DNA of 64,000 nt. Source: Streptomyces rapamycinicus NRRL 5491 (GTDB lineage: Bacteria > Actinomycetota > Actinomycetes > Streptomycetales > Streptomycetaceae). A program made the position numbers and the translations under genes. Numbering within the stretch: the first letter of the stretch is position 1; every line of letters begins with the position of its first letter. Of this stretch, positions 18,554-26,041 are shown one piece after another. Where the stretch lies: assembly GCF_024298965.1 (NCBI RefSeq), contig NZ_CP085193.1, positions 7,440,001 through 7,504,000 of the forward strand, written 5' to 3'. The notes beneath the pieces are model-generated. The model searched no databases. It had not been told where the DNA came from and was given only the letters and a program-made list of their open reading frames with translations.

Positions 18554-19444
18554 ATGAATGACGCACTTCAGGGCCTTCTCGATCTGCTCGACCTCGAGCA
18601 GATCGAGGAGGACATCTTCCGCGGCACCAGCGACGCCGCACCCCTCGTACCGCGGGTCTTCGGCGGCCAGGTCGCCGCCCAGGCCCTGGTCGCCGCGGGC
18701 CGTACCGTGCCCGCGGACCGCTCGGCGCATTCGCTGCACGCGTACTTCCTGCGGCCCGGCGACCCCGGGGCGCCCATCGTCTACACCGTCGACCGGATCC
18801 GGGACGGCCACTCCTTCACCACCCGCCGGGTGGTCGCCGTCCAGCACGGGCAGCCGATCTTCCATCTCTCGGCCTCCTTCCAACTGCACGAGGACGGCCT
18901 CGAGCACCAGGAGCCGATGCCGGACGTCCCCGACCCGCTCACCCTGCCCACCGCCGATGAGCTGCTGCCCCGCTATGAGCACCTCTTCAGCCCCGGGGTG
19001 GCCCAGCGGATGCTCCAGGCGCGGGCCTCGATCGATCTGCGGTACGTGGACGAGCCGCCCTTCGGCAGCGTCGGACGGCCGCGTGAGCCCAAGTCGCAGG
19101 TTTGGTTCCGGACCAACGGCAAACTGGACGGCGTCGCCGACCACCCGCTGCTCCACGTCTGCCTGGCGACCTATGTGTCCGATATGACGCTGCTGGACTC
19201 CATCCTGCTCGCCCATGGGCGCGGCGGCTGGGCGGTAGGCGACATCGTCGGTGCCAGCCTGGATCACGCCATGTGGTTCCACCGGCCGTTCCGGGTGGAC
19301 GACTGGCTGCTGTACGACCAGGAGAGCCCCTCCGCGTCCGGCGGCCGCGGGCTCGCCAAGGGCCGCATCTTCACCGCCGACGGGCGGCTGGCCGTCTCCG
19401 TGATCCAGGAAGGGGTCATGCGGGTGCCGCGCGGGAAGAAGTGA
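18554..19444 (+). CDS. tesB: Acyl-CoA thioesterase II
   Basis: A 296-residue double hot-dog protein that hydrolyses acyl-CoA to free fatty acid and CoA. The first hot-dog has RVFGGQVAAQALVAAGRTV and HSLHAYFLRPGDP; the second has GWAVGDIVGASLDHAMWFHRPFRVDDWLLYDQESPSASGGRGLAKG. The Asp/Thr/Gln catalytic triad of TesB is consistent with DHAMWFH and QESPSAS. ATG at 18554 has a weak SD. It follows the acyl-CoA dehydrogenase by 59 bp and may be co-transcribed, releasing CoA during acyl-CoA overflow. Confidence 0.93.
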   Translation: MNDALQGLLDLLDLEQIEEDIFRGTSDAAPLVPRVFGGQVAAQALVAAGRTVPADRSAHSLHAYFLRPGDPGAPIVYTVDRIRDGHSFTTRRVVAVQHGQPIFHLSASFQLHEDGLEHQEPMPDVPDPLTLPTADELLPRYEHLFSPGVAQRMLQARASIDLRYVDEPPFGSVGRPREPKSQVWFRTNGKLDGVADHPLLHVCLATYVSDMTLLDSILLAHGRGGWAVGDIVGASLDHAMWFHRPFRVDDWLLYDQESPSASGGRGLAKGRIFTADGRLAVSVIQEGVMRVPRGKK

Positions 19445-19499
19445 CCGCGGCGGGCGGCGGCCCGGAGCCGTCGGAAACCGGGCCGTCAGGACCAGGCCG

Positions 19500-20309
19500 T
19501 CAGAACTGGGCCGTCAGCCCCGCCGCGTCCAGCAGGTACGCCGTCATCGCGTCGTAGAACCTCGGGTTGGTGACGTGGTCGTCCAGGGGGACCACCGCCG
19601 ACAGCGTGCCCTCGGACTCGCCGAGGAAGAGCGCCGGGTCGTTGCAGTCCGCGTAGCCCACCGCGTCGATGCCCCGCTGCCCCGCGCACCCGGCCCAGCC
19701 GTGGTCGGCGACCACCAGATCGGGCAGCGGCCGCCCCTCGTGGGCCAGCCCGTCGAGGATCGCCGCCATGGGCGCGGGGGAGTGGGTGTGCCACAGCGTG
19801 GCGCCACGCTCCAGCATCGCCACATCGCAGAACTGGAAGACATACCCCTCGTCCGCCTGCAGCCCGCCCGGAATCTCCACGATCTCGCACCCGGCGGCCC
19901 GCAGCGCCGCCGCCGTGGCCCGGTGGACCTCCAGCAGCCCGCCCGGGTGCCCGGTGGCGAACAGCACCCGCTCGTTCGCCTCCGCCGCCTTCCGCAGCAC
20001 CGACGCCATCCGGTCCAGCGCGCCGACGGTCAGCTCCGGGTCGATGGTGTCCTGCCCCGAGCGGTGCTGCGGGTCGTCCACCACGCCGCAGCGCTCGGCC
20101 ATGACCGCCAGTACGTCCTGCTCATCGGTCCAGCGGTCGCCCAGCTCCAGGCCCAGCCAGTAGTGGCGGTCGCCGTTCGCGAGCTTGCGGTAGTGGGAGA
20201 GGTTGTTCTCACGAGGGGTGGCGACATCGCCCGCGATGCGCGTACGGACGAGATGGTCGATCAGTTCGGCACGGCTGGGCACGGCGCTGGGTATCGGCAT
20301 GTGGCCCAT
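19500..20309 (-). CDS. Conserved protein, putative phosphatase
   Basis: A 269-residue protein. The start ATG at 20309 (MGHMPIPSAVPSRAELIDHLV) has GGAGAGG 5 nt upstream. Notable segments are LFATGHPGGLLEVHRATAAALRAAGC, GGLQADEGYVFQFCDVAML, LWHTHSPAPMAAIL and LVVADHGWAGCAGQRGIDAVGYADCNDPALFL. His/Asp-rich loops (HTHSP, DHGW) suggest a metal- or phosphate-binding site. Actinobacterial homologues are commonly annotated as phosphatases, but I know of no proven reaction. It is followed by a tesB gene on the opposite strand. Confidence 0.7.
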   Translation of the reverse strand: MGHMPIPSAVPSRAELIDHLVRTRIAGDVATPRENNLSHYRKLANGDRHYWLGLELGDRWTDEQDVLAVMAERCGVVDDPQHRSGQDTIDPELTVGALDRMASVLRKAAEANERVLFATGHPGGLLEVHRATAAALRAAGCEIVEIPGGLQADEGYVFQFCDVAMLERGATLWHTHSPAPMAAILDGLAHEGRPLPDLVVADHGWAGCAGQRGIDAVGYADCNDPALFLGESEGTLSAVVPLDDHVTNPRFYDAMTAYLLDAAGLTAQF

Positions 20310-20437
20310 TGTCGCCTCTCCGGGGGGGTAATGGGGACATCCACCGCCGGTCGGGCGTGACACGATCATGGCGAAATGCCGGACGTCCGCCGCCCGGGCC
20401 GTGGACGAGTCCTGCCCGGGCCCGGCCCCGCACCGGC

Positions 20438-21853
20438 CTAACGGCGGGGCCGACGGCTCCTGGCGGGGCGACGGGCGGCCCGGCCCGCACGCTGTGGCTG
20501 CGGCGGCACGGGAGCGCTGATGATCACGGGAACACCGGAGGGATCCTGCGCTCCGGTGATACGGGTGAGCTCGGGGTCGGCGGAGTGGACCCGGGCGGTC
20601 CGGGGGGTGATGCCCGCGTCGGCCATGAGACGGACCATGTCCCGGCGCTGGTCCGGAGTGACCAGCGTGATGACGCTGCCGGATCCGCCCGCACGGGCGG
20701 TACGGCCGCCACGGTGCAGATAGTCCTTGTGGTCGGCGGGCGGGTCGACGTTGACGACGAGGTCGAGATCGTCCACATGGATGCCCCGGGCGGCGACGTT
20801 CGTGGCCACCAGCACGGTGACATGGCCGGACTTGAAGTGCTCCAGGGTCCGGGTGCGCTGCGGCTGGGACTTGCCGCCGTGCAGCGCGGCCGCCCGTACG
20901 CCGCTGGTCAGCAGATGCCGGGTCAGCCGGTCGACGCCGCGCTTGGTGTCCAGGAACAGGATGACGCGGCCGTCCCTGGCGGCGACCCGGGTGACGACGG
21001 AGCGCTTGTCGGTGTCCGCGATGTGCAGCACATGGTGCTCCATCGTGGTGACGGCACCGGCGGACGGGTCGAGCGAGTGCACGGCCGGGTCGTGGAGGAA
21101 CTGGCGCACCAACTGGCCGACGTTGTGGTCGAGGGTCGCGGAGAACAGCAGGCGCTGACCGTCGGCGGGGACCTGCCGCAGCAGCCGGGTCACCTGGGGC
21201 AGGAAGCCCATGTCGGCCATTTGGTCGGCCTCGTCGAGGACCGTGATGCGCACCTGGTCCAGTCGGCAGTCGCCGCGTTCGATCAGGTCCTGGAGGCGTC
21301 CGGGGGTCGCGATGACCACCTCCGCGCCGCCGCGCAGGGCCTCGGCCTGGCGGTTGATCGACATTCCGCCGACCACGGTGGCCGGACGCAGCCGCAGCCG
21401 CCGGGCATAGGGGGTGAGCGCGTCGGTGACCTGCTGGGCCAGCTCCCGGGTGGGGACCAGCACCAGGGCGAGGGGGCGGCCGCGCTCGGCGCGCCGCCCG
21501 GCGGTGCGGGCGAGCAGGGCGAGGCCGAAGGCGAGGGTCTTGCCGGAGCCGGTCCGGCCACGGCCCAGGACGTCCCGGCCGGTGAGGGCGTTGGGGAGGG
21601 CGGCCGCCTGGATCGGGAAGGGCACGGTGACACCCTGCTGGGTCAGCTCCGCGAGCAGTTCCTCCGGCATGTCGAGCTCGGAGAACGACGTGACGGCGGG
21701 CAGCACCGGGGCGGAGCCGGGCGGCAGGGCGAATTCGTTTCCGCCGTTGTTGCCGCCGGTGGAGCGGGTGCGGCCACGGTCGGCGGAGCGGCCATGGCCG
21801 GCGGAACGGGAGGGTGCCGGTTTTTTGCGGTACGAGCGGGAGGAGCGGCTCAA
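20438..21853 (-). CDS. DEAD-box RNA helicase
   Basis: A 471-residue helicase from a TTG start at 21853, chosen because AGAAGG lies 7 nt upstream; ATG at 21892 and GTG at 21910 lie at or inside a strong hairpin. RecA domain 1 has the Q motif (PFPIQAAALP), Walker A GRTGSGKT, PTRELA, TPGR, LDEADQM and SAT. Domain 2 has VATNVAARGIHVDDLDLVVN and HRGGRTARAG. The Arg-rich ends (RSSRSYRKK; AGRAARRPARSRRPRR) probably bind RNA. It lies just downstream of a cold-shock gene on the same strand, fitting a role in unwinding structured RNA at low temperature. Confidence 0.92.
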   Translation of the reverse strand: MSRSSRSYRKKPAPSRSAGHGRSADRGRTRSTGGNNGGNEFALPPGSAPVLPAVTSFSELDMPEELLAELTQQGVTVPFPIQAAALPNALTGRDVLGRGRTGSGKTLAFGLALLARTAGRRAERGRPLALVLVPTRELAQQVTDALTPYARRLRLRPATVVGGMSINRQAEALRGGAEVVIATPGRLQDLIERGDCRLDQVRITVLDEADQMADMGFLPQVTRLLRQVPADGQRLLFSATLDHNVGQLVRQFLHDPAVHSLDPSAGAVTTMEHHVLHIADTDKRSVVTRVAARDGRVILFLDTKRGVDRLTRHLLTSGVRAAALHGGKSQPQRTRTLEHFKSGHVTVLVATNVAARGIHVDDLDLVVNVDPPADHKDYLHRGGRTARAGGSGSVITLVTPDQRRDMVRLMADAGITPRTARVHSADPELTRITGAQDPSGVPVIISAPVPPQPQRAGRAARRPARSRRPRR

Positions 21854-21893
21854 TGCGGTGCCTTCTGCTGGGCGCGGTCTGCGGAAACGCATA

Positions 21894-21935
21894 CGAGCCG
21901 AGGCCCGCACCCCTTCAGGTACGGGCCCCGGCTCG
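21894..21935 (-). terminator. Strong hairpin between csp and helicase genes
   Basis: CGAGCCGAGGCCCG (21894-21907) pairs with CGGGCCCCGGCTCG (21922-21935), about 13 of 14 pairs. It lies 15 bp past the cold-shock stop. It can end or attenuate the short csp transcript while letting some transcripts reach the helicase gene. Confidence 0.7.
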
Positions 21936-21950
21936 TGACAGGCGCTGCGA

Positions 21951-22154
21951 TCAGGCGGGAACGATGTTCTCCGCCTGCGGGCCCTTCTGGCCCTGGGTGA
22001 CGTCGAAGGTCACCTTCTGGCCTTCCTGGAGCTCGCGGAAGCCGCTGGTGGCGATGTTCGAGTAGTGGGCGAAGACGTCGGCGCCGCCGCCGTCCTGCTC
22101 GATGAAGCCGAAGCCCTTTTCCGCGTTGAACCACTTCACGGTGCCAGTAGCCAT
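21951..22154 (-). CDS. Cold-shock protein (CspA family)
   Basis: A 67-residue single OB-fold protein that binds single-stranded RNA/DNA. It has both RNP motifs: [13 protein letters not shown] (RNP1, KGFGFI) and DVFAHYSNI (RNP2-like, VFAHY). ATG at 22154 follows AAGGAGAAGGAT, a strong SD. It is the first gene of a csp-helicase unit. Its leader contains a hairpin with a U-rich tail, suggesting RNA-level control as in other csp genes. Confidence 0.96.
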   Translation of the reverse strand: MATGTVKWFNAEKGFGFIEQDGGGADVFAHYSNIATSGFRELQEGQKVTFDVTQGQKGPQAENIVPA

Positions 22155-22253
22155 ATCCTTCTCCTTTATATGGGGATCGGTCCGGAATGCGTGGGAAATG
22201 CATCCCGAGTCGCCGAAATGACCCCATCCGGAAATGACCGGCAAAAACAAGAA

Positions 22254-22285
22254 ATGCGCCTGCGGCTACATACCGCCAGGCGCAT
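22254..22285 (-). promoter_or_regulatory. Leader hairpin with U-rich tail upstream of csp
   Basis: On the csp strand ATGCGCCTGGCGG pairs with CCGCAGGCGCAT around a 6-7 nt loop. It is followed by TTTCTTGTTTTTG, as in an intrinsic terminator. It lies about 100 nt before the csp start. It could be an attenuator or a temperature-sensitive leader element. Intrinsic terminators with T-runs are unusual in this GC-rich genome. Confidence 0.55.
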
Positions 22286-22450
22286 ACAAAGTCCATGGGT
22301 ACCAAAACTGCAACTGAAGGAGAGCCTATCACGTACGGCCCCGGAGCGGACGGAACCAGGTGGGCGATTTTCCCGCCGGGCTGTGCCCTCCCGCTTCGAG
22401 GTGTGACACGCTGGTGCTTCCGACTCCTCTTCTCTCCCCGTGGGGGCGCC

Positions 22451-22750
22451 ATGCGTTGCATCATCGCCAACTTCGCCTTCGACCTGACCGCGCGCGAGGT
22501 GACGGACGCGATGAGTGGTGTCAGCCCCGAACCGATCACCGGCCCGTCGGTCCAGATCGGCCGCCATGTCTACCCGGCCAAGCAGGTCGGAGCGGTGGTC
22601 ACTCGCCAGGACCGCCGCGACTTCACGGCGGGAGAGGTGACCCGGGCCATGACGCGCCTCGGCTTCACCTGTCATGCGGCGCCCCCGGCCGCGGCGTCCG
22701 GCGCCGTCGAGGCCGCCTCCGAGCTCCTGGGGAAGCCGACTGACGGCTGA
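22451..22750 (+). CDS. Conserved Streptomyces protein next to csp, unknown function
   Basis: A 99-residue protein starting MRCIIANFAFDLTAREVTDAM at 22451. The same pattern is found beside csp/DEAD-box gene pairs in streptomycetes. The sequence contains GPSVQIGRHVYPAKQVGAVVTRQDRRDFTAGEVTRAMTRLGFTCH, a small alpha/beta protein with a conserved TRQDRRDF segment. It has no known domain with an assigned activity. It is divergent from the csp-helicase unit, so a role linked to the cold-shock response is possible but unproven. Confidence 0.75.
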   Translation: MRCIIANFAFDLTAREVTDAMSGVSPEPITGPSVQIGRHVYPAKQVGAVVTRQDRRDFTAGEVTRAMTRLGFTCHAAPPAAASGAVEAASELLGKPTDG

Positions 22751-22781
22751 CCCTCGCCGCGCGGGGAAGTCATGTTAAGCG

Positions 22782-22811
22782 TTGACTTATATAAGCGACG
22801 GCTGGCATAGT
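22782..22811 (+). promoter_or_regulatory. Promoter for ArsR gene, probably leaderless
   Basis: TTGACT (22782-22787) and CATAGT (22806-22811) are separated by 18 bp. The GTG start of the ArsR gene follows the -10 by only 6 bp, so the transcript is probably leaderless. The AT-rich GTTGACTTATATAAGC overlapping the -35 is a plausible ArsR-type operator. Confidence 0.55.
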
Positions 22812-22817
22812 CCGGGC

Positions 22818-23189
22818 GTGCACGCACTCGATGTCCTCGGGGACCCCGTCCGGCGCCGGATATTGGAGCTGCTCGCCGAGGGGGAGCGATCCTCCGGCGA
22901 GGTCAGCTCCGTCGTCCGGGCCGAGTTCGGCATCTCGCAGCCCGCCGTCTCGCAGCATCTGCGGGTGTTACGGGAGGCCGGATTCGCCTCCGTACGGGCC
23001 GAGGGCACACGGCGGTTGTACGCCGTCGAGGCCGCGCCCCTGCGGGAGGTCGACCGCTGGCTCGACCGGTTCCGGGGCTTCTGGGAGCAGCGGCTGGACG
23101 CGCTGGGGACGGAACTGGCGCGGGGCAAGCGGCAGCGGCGGCTCGACCAGGGGCGCGGCGGCGGCAGCGGAACCGATGCGGAGACATGA
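22818..23189 (+). CDS. ArsR-family transcriptional regulator
   Basis: A 123-residue winged-helix repressor. The HTH is clear: LDVLGDPVRRRILELLAEGERSSGEVSSVVRAEFGISQPAVSQHLRVLREAGF. The C-terminal helix YAVEAAPLREVDRWLDRFRGFWEQRLDALG matches the subgroup paired with SRPBCC/AHSA1 proteins, and no metal-binding Cys cluster is visible. Leu51 (RVLREAG) is encoded by TTA at 22968-22970, implying bldA dependence. It is followed 3 bp later by an SRPBCC gene, so the two form an operon. Confidence 0.9.
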   Translation: MHALDVLGDPVRRRILELLAEGERSSGEVSSVVRAEFGISQPAVSQHLRVLREAGFASVRAEGTRRLYAVEAAPLREVDRWLDRFRGFWEQRLDALGTELARGKRQRRLDQGRGGGSGTDAET

Positions 23190-23192
23190 CTC

Positions 23193-23825
23193 ATGAGCGA
23201 GATCGTCGACCAGATCAACCACGTCCATCGCGAGGTCGGCACCCGTGAGGTGCCCGACGGCGAGGCCCGTACCGTCCTGCTGCGGCGCAGCTACGACGCC
23301 GCGATCGAGGACGTCTGGGACGCGTGCACCGACCCGGAGCGGATCAGCCGCTGGTTCCTGCCGGTGAGCGGCGACCTCAAGCTCGGCGGCCACTACCAGC
23401 TGACGGGTAACGCGGGCGGCGAGATCCTGCGCTGTGAACCCCCGAGGCTGCTCGCCGTGAGCTGGCTGTTCGGCGAGAACCCCGGCTTCAGCGAGGTCGA
23501 GGTCCGGCTGACCGCCGAAGGCGAGGAGCGGACCGCCTTCGAACTCGAGCACATCGCCGTCGTACCGCCCGAGATGTGGGACCAGTTCGGACCCGGCGCG
23601 GTCGGCGTCGGCTGGGACGGCGCGCTGCTCGGCCTCACCCTGCACCTGACGGGCGAAGGCGCGCCCGCCGACCCGGAGGCGTGGCAGGCCTCGGACGAGG
23701 CGCGGGAGTTCATGACCCGCAGCAGCGAGCGCTGGGGCGCGGCGTACCAGGCCTCGGGGGCCCCGGCGGAGGTTGCGGCGGCGACGACGCGGGCGACCAT
23801 GGGCTTTTACGTTCCGGAACGGTAG
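23193..23825 (+). CDS. SRPBCC/AHSA1 domain protein
   Basis: A 210-residue protein with a START-like hydrophobic-ligand fold: TVLLRRSYDAAIEDVWDACTDPERISRWFLPVSGDLKLGGHYQL, then RLLAVSWLF and the C-terminal long helix region GVGWDGALLGLTLHL. ArsR-SRPBCC pairs are common in actinobacteria; the SRPBCC member may bind a small hydrophobic molecule or assist a client protein. Its end overlaps the convergent ATP-binding protein gene by 19 bp. Confidence 0.88.
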   Translation: MSEIVDQINHVHREVGTREVPDGEARTVLLRRSYDAAIEDVWDACTDPERISRWFLPVSGDLKLGGHYQLTGNAGGEILRCEPPRLLAVSWLFGENPGFSEVEVRLTAEGEERTAFELEHIAVVPPEMWDQFGPGAVGVGWDGALLGLTLHLTGEGAPADPEAWQASDEAREFMTRSSERWGAAYQASGAPAEVAAATTRATMGFYVPER

Positions 23826-24208
23826 GCGCTGTCGCGCGGCGGGTCGGCCGGCGCGAACCACACGCTCTTGCCGCGCGGGTGCGGCCCGCCGTGCCGGATC
23901 GTGCCCCACGAGTCCGCGTACGCCTGGACCAGGAGTAATCCACGGCCGTGCTCGGCGTGAGTGGCGCGTTCCGTCGCGCGGGGCACCCCCATGGGGTCCT
24001 CGTCTCTTACGGATACGTGGAGTTGGTTCGCGTGGACCGTTGCCTCCAGCATCAGGAGCGGGACCCTGGTGTGCAGGTGGACGTTCGACACCAGCTCGGA
24101 GACGAGGAGGCGGGCGGGGTCGATGAGGGAGGAGCGTCCGGTCGCCGACAGCAGCCCCGAGACCATCTCCCGTGCGACCTTGGCGGTTTCGGGGATGTTT
24201 GGGGGCAC
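23807..24208 (-). CDS. HATPase_c ATP-binding protein (anti-sigma-kinase type), possible frameshift
   Basis: A 133-residue frame starting at GTG 24208 (PPNIPETAKVAREMVSGLLS). The GHKL kinase N-box is LLVSELVSNVHLHT, and HGRGLLLVQAYADSWG is the G-box region of RsbW-like anti-sigma kinases. Upstream, the ATG frame MNAPHDELDP (from 24251) joins this frame as ...DPTTGYVPPN only if one base is removed from a run of five C (24221-24225). The true N-terminus is therefore probably frameshifted. A Leu in GRGLLLV is TTA (23936-23938). It overlaps a decayed XRE regulator gene, its usual partner type. Confidence 0.75.
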   Translation of the reverse strand: MPPNIPETAKVAREMVSGLLSATGRSSLIDPARLLVSELVSNVHLHTRVPLLMLEATVHANQLHVSVRDEDPMGVPRATERATHAEHGRGLLLVQAYADSWGTIRHGGPHPRGKSVWFAPADPPRDSAYRSGT

Positions 24209-24249
24209 GTAGCCGGTAGTGGGGGTCGAGTTCGTCGTGGGGTGCGTTC

Positions 24250-24760
24250 ATGGGTGATCTCTCCCCTGCCGGTCTGCTCGGTGTCGACCAGGCCAGGATG
24301 AGCGACATCGAGTCGGGGCGCATGGGCGTGAGCGACGAACGGATCCGCCGTCTCGCAAGCTTTTACGCATGCGCTGACACCGCGCTGGTCGATGCCCTGT
24401 GCGTCATTGCGGCTGAGCACCGAGGTCAGTTCTGGTGGGACGAGTACCGGGGTGTCCTCGCACCGGGGTTCCTGGACGTGGCCGAGATGGAACATCGCGC
24501 GGTGTACCTGCGCTCCATGCAGGCGATGGTCATCCCGGGGCTCTTGCAGACCGAGAACTACGCGCGCGTTCTCTTCCAGGGGCGGCGCTGCGCATGCGGT
24601 TCGGGGGTCGCGGTTCTGGTCGATAGCACGCGGCGGGCAATTCCCGGACGCCGAGGCCGAGCTTCAGCGGTATCGAGAGGTGCTGGACAAGGCCGAGGAC
24701 GTGGCGCTCGACACGGAGGAATCGCGACAGCTCATCCATCACATCGCGCGGGAACTGTGA
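24250..24760 (+). pseudogene. Decayed XRE-DUF5753 (Scr1-type) regulator
   Basis: Fragments of one gene lie in two frames. The first frame carries the second half of an XRE HTH (VDQARMSDIESGRMGVSDERIRRLASFY) and the start of DUF5753 (WWDEYRGVL, EMEHRAVYLRSMQAMVIPGLLQTENYARVLF). The end of DUF5753 (GGQFPDAEAELQRYREVLDKAEDVALD, HHIAREL) lies in another frame after 24630. The start of the HTH and about 120 residues of the middle of DUF5753 are missing, so the gene is truncated, deleted and frameshifted. Intact versions are about 280 residues and pair with DUF397 proteins and RsbW-like ATPases. Confidence 0.8.
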
Positions 24761-24771
24761 GAGGTGTGGCC

Positions 24772-24972
24772 ATGAGTGCTCCGACCCAGTGGCGGAAGTC
24801 GACGTTCTCGGGCGGGCAGGGGCCCGACTGCGTCGAGGTCGCACGCGACGCTCACGCCGTCCACATACGGGAAAGCGACCAACCCGGCACCATACTCACC
24901 AGCACCACCACCCGCCTCGCCGCCTTCATAGTGAGCGTCAAGGCGGGCGACTTGGACCACCTCACGGGCTGA
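24772..24972 (+). CDS. DUF397 protein
   Basis: A 66-residue protein starting MSAPTQWRKSTFSGGQGPDCVEVA with GAGAGG as SD. The signature WRKSTFSGxxGxDCVEVA and later VHIRESDQP...AFIVSVKAGD define DUF397. In Streptomyces these proteins are encoded next to XRE-DUF5753 regulators, and the pair is often viewed as toxin-antitoxin-like or developmental. Here the partner is a pseudogene, so this protein is intact but orphaned. Confidence 0.9.
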   Translation: MSAPTQWRKSTFSGGQGPDCVEVARDAHAVHIRESDQPGTILTSTTTRLAAFIVSVKAGDLDHLTG

Positions 24973-25117
24973 GCGCGGCGCGTCGACCGCCGCCCCACCC
25001 CCTACCCGTCATACCTGGGGACTACCCCGGAGATGCACTCCCCGGTGGGACGCCAACCACACGGCCGGGTCCATAACTTCCTTACTCACGACATCCGTTG
25101 GTACGGAAGGAACAGCC

Positions 25118-26041
25118 ATGGCGTCCCGTCTTCGCCGCGCTCTGCTCGCGGCGCTCGTCACCGCCTCGGTGGTGGTGCCCCTGATGGGGGCCGCCGGGCC
25201 CGGTGAGGTGCCCGCGCCCGCGCCGGTGGCGCTCGGGCCGGTGCGCGTCGCGGGGCTTGAGCACCGGTACGCGGCCAACCGGGAGGGGATCCGGGCGGCC
25301 GAGGCGATGGCCGCCCGGCACGGGGACCGCAAGCGGGCGCGGGCGCTGCGGAAGATGCGCGGGGCGTCGCGGCACTTCCTGTCCTTCGACGGGCGGAACG
25401 GGGGCCGTGCCGTCGAGGTGTACGGGGATCTGGGGCGCGCCACGCGCATCGCGGTGCTGGTGCCGGGGTCGGACACCAACCTGGAGACGTACGGCCGGTT
25501 CCGGGACGGGGCGCTCGCGCTGAGCCGTCAACTCGGGCCCCGTACGGCCGTCATCGGCTGGCTCGGGTACAAGACGCCCGGCACCGTGGCGCCCGAGGTG
25601 CTGACCACGGGCCGGGCCGCCGGTGCCGCTCCCCGACTGGCCGCGTTCGTACGGGAGTTGAACGCGGCCATGCCCCGGGCGCGGATCTCGCTCCTGTGCC
25701 ACTCCTACGGCTCGGTGGTCTGCGCCCGGGCCGCCCGGGGGCTGAACGCCGCTGACATCGTCCTGTACGGCAGCCCCGGGACGGGGTACGACGACGCCCG
25801 GCAGTTGCACACCCGGGCCACCGTCTGGGCCGGGCGGGGCGGGCACGACTGGATCGGCGGGGTGCCGCATGTGCGGATCCCGCTGCTGGCCACGACCGTC
25901 GGCTTCGGGACCGATCCGGTCTCCCGGGGGTTCGGCGCGCGGATCTTCGACGCGGGGGACGTCGGGCACAGCGACTACCTCAGGCCCGGGTCCGCCGCCC
26001 TGGCGAGCATGGGCCGGATCGTGGAGGGCCGCGATGCGTGA
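25118..26041 (+). CDS. Secreted alpha/beta hydrolase (DUF1023)
   Basis: A 307-residue protein with a Sec signal peptide (about residues 1-30, ending near APAP). DUF1023 alpha/beta-hydrolase features follow: IAVLVPGSDTNLETYGRF as the oxyanion-side strand, the nucleophile elbow LLCHSYGSVVC with Ser in HSYGS near residue 195, and a C-terminal HSDYLRPGSAAL containing a His candidate. The substrate is unknown; cell-envelope esters are possible. The following acyltransferase ATG overlaps this stop by 8 bp, so the two are coupled, suggesting a joint role in acyl-group transfer and removal. Confidence 0.85.
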   Translation: MASRLRRALLAALVTASVVVPLMGAAGPGEVPAPAPVALGPVRVAGLEHRYAANREGIRAAEAMAARHGDRKRARALRKMRGASRHFLSFDGRNGGRAVEVYGDLGRATRIAVLVPGSDTNLETYGRFRDGALALSRQLGPRTAVIGWLGYKTPGTVAPEVLTTGRAAGAAPRLAAFVRELNAAMPRARISLLCHSYGSVVCARAARGLNAADIVLYGSPGTGYDDARQLHTRATVWAGRGGHDWIGGVPHVRIPLLATTVGFGTDPVSRGFGARIFDAGDVGHSDYLRPGSAALASMGRIVEGRDA

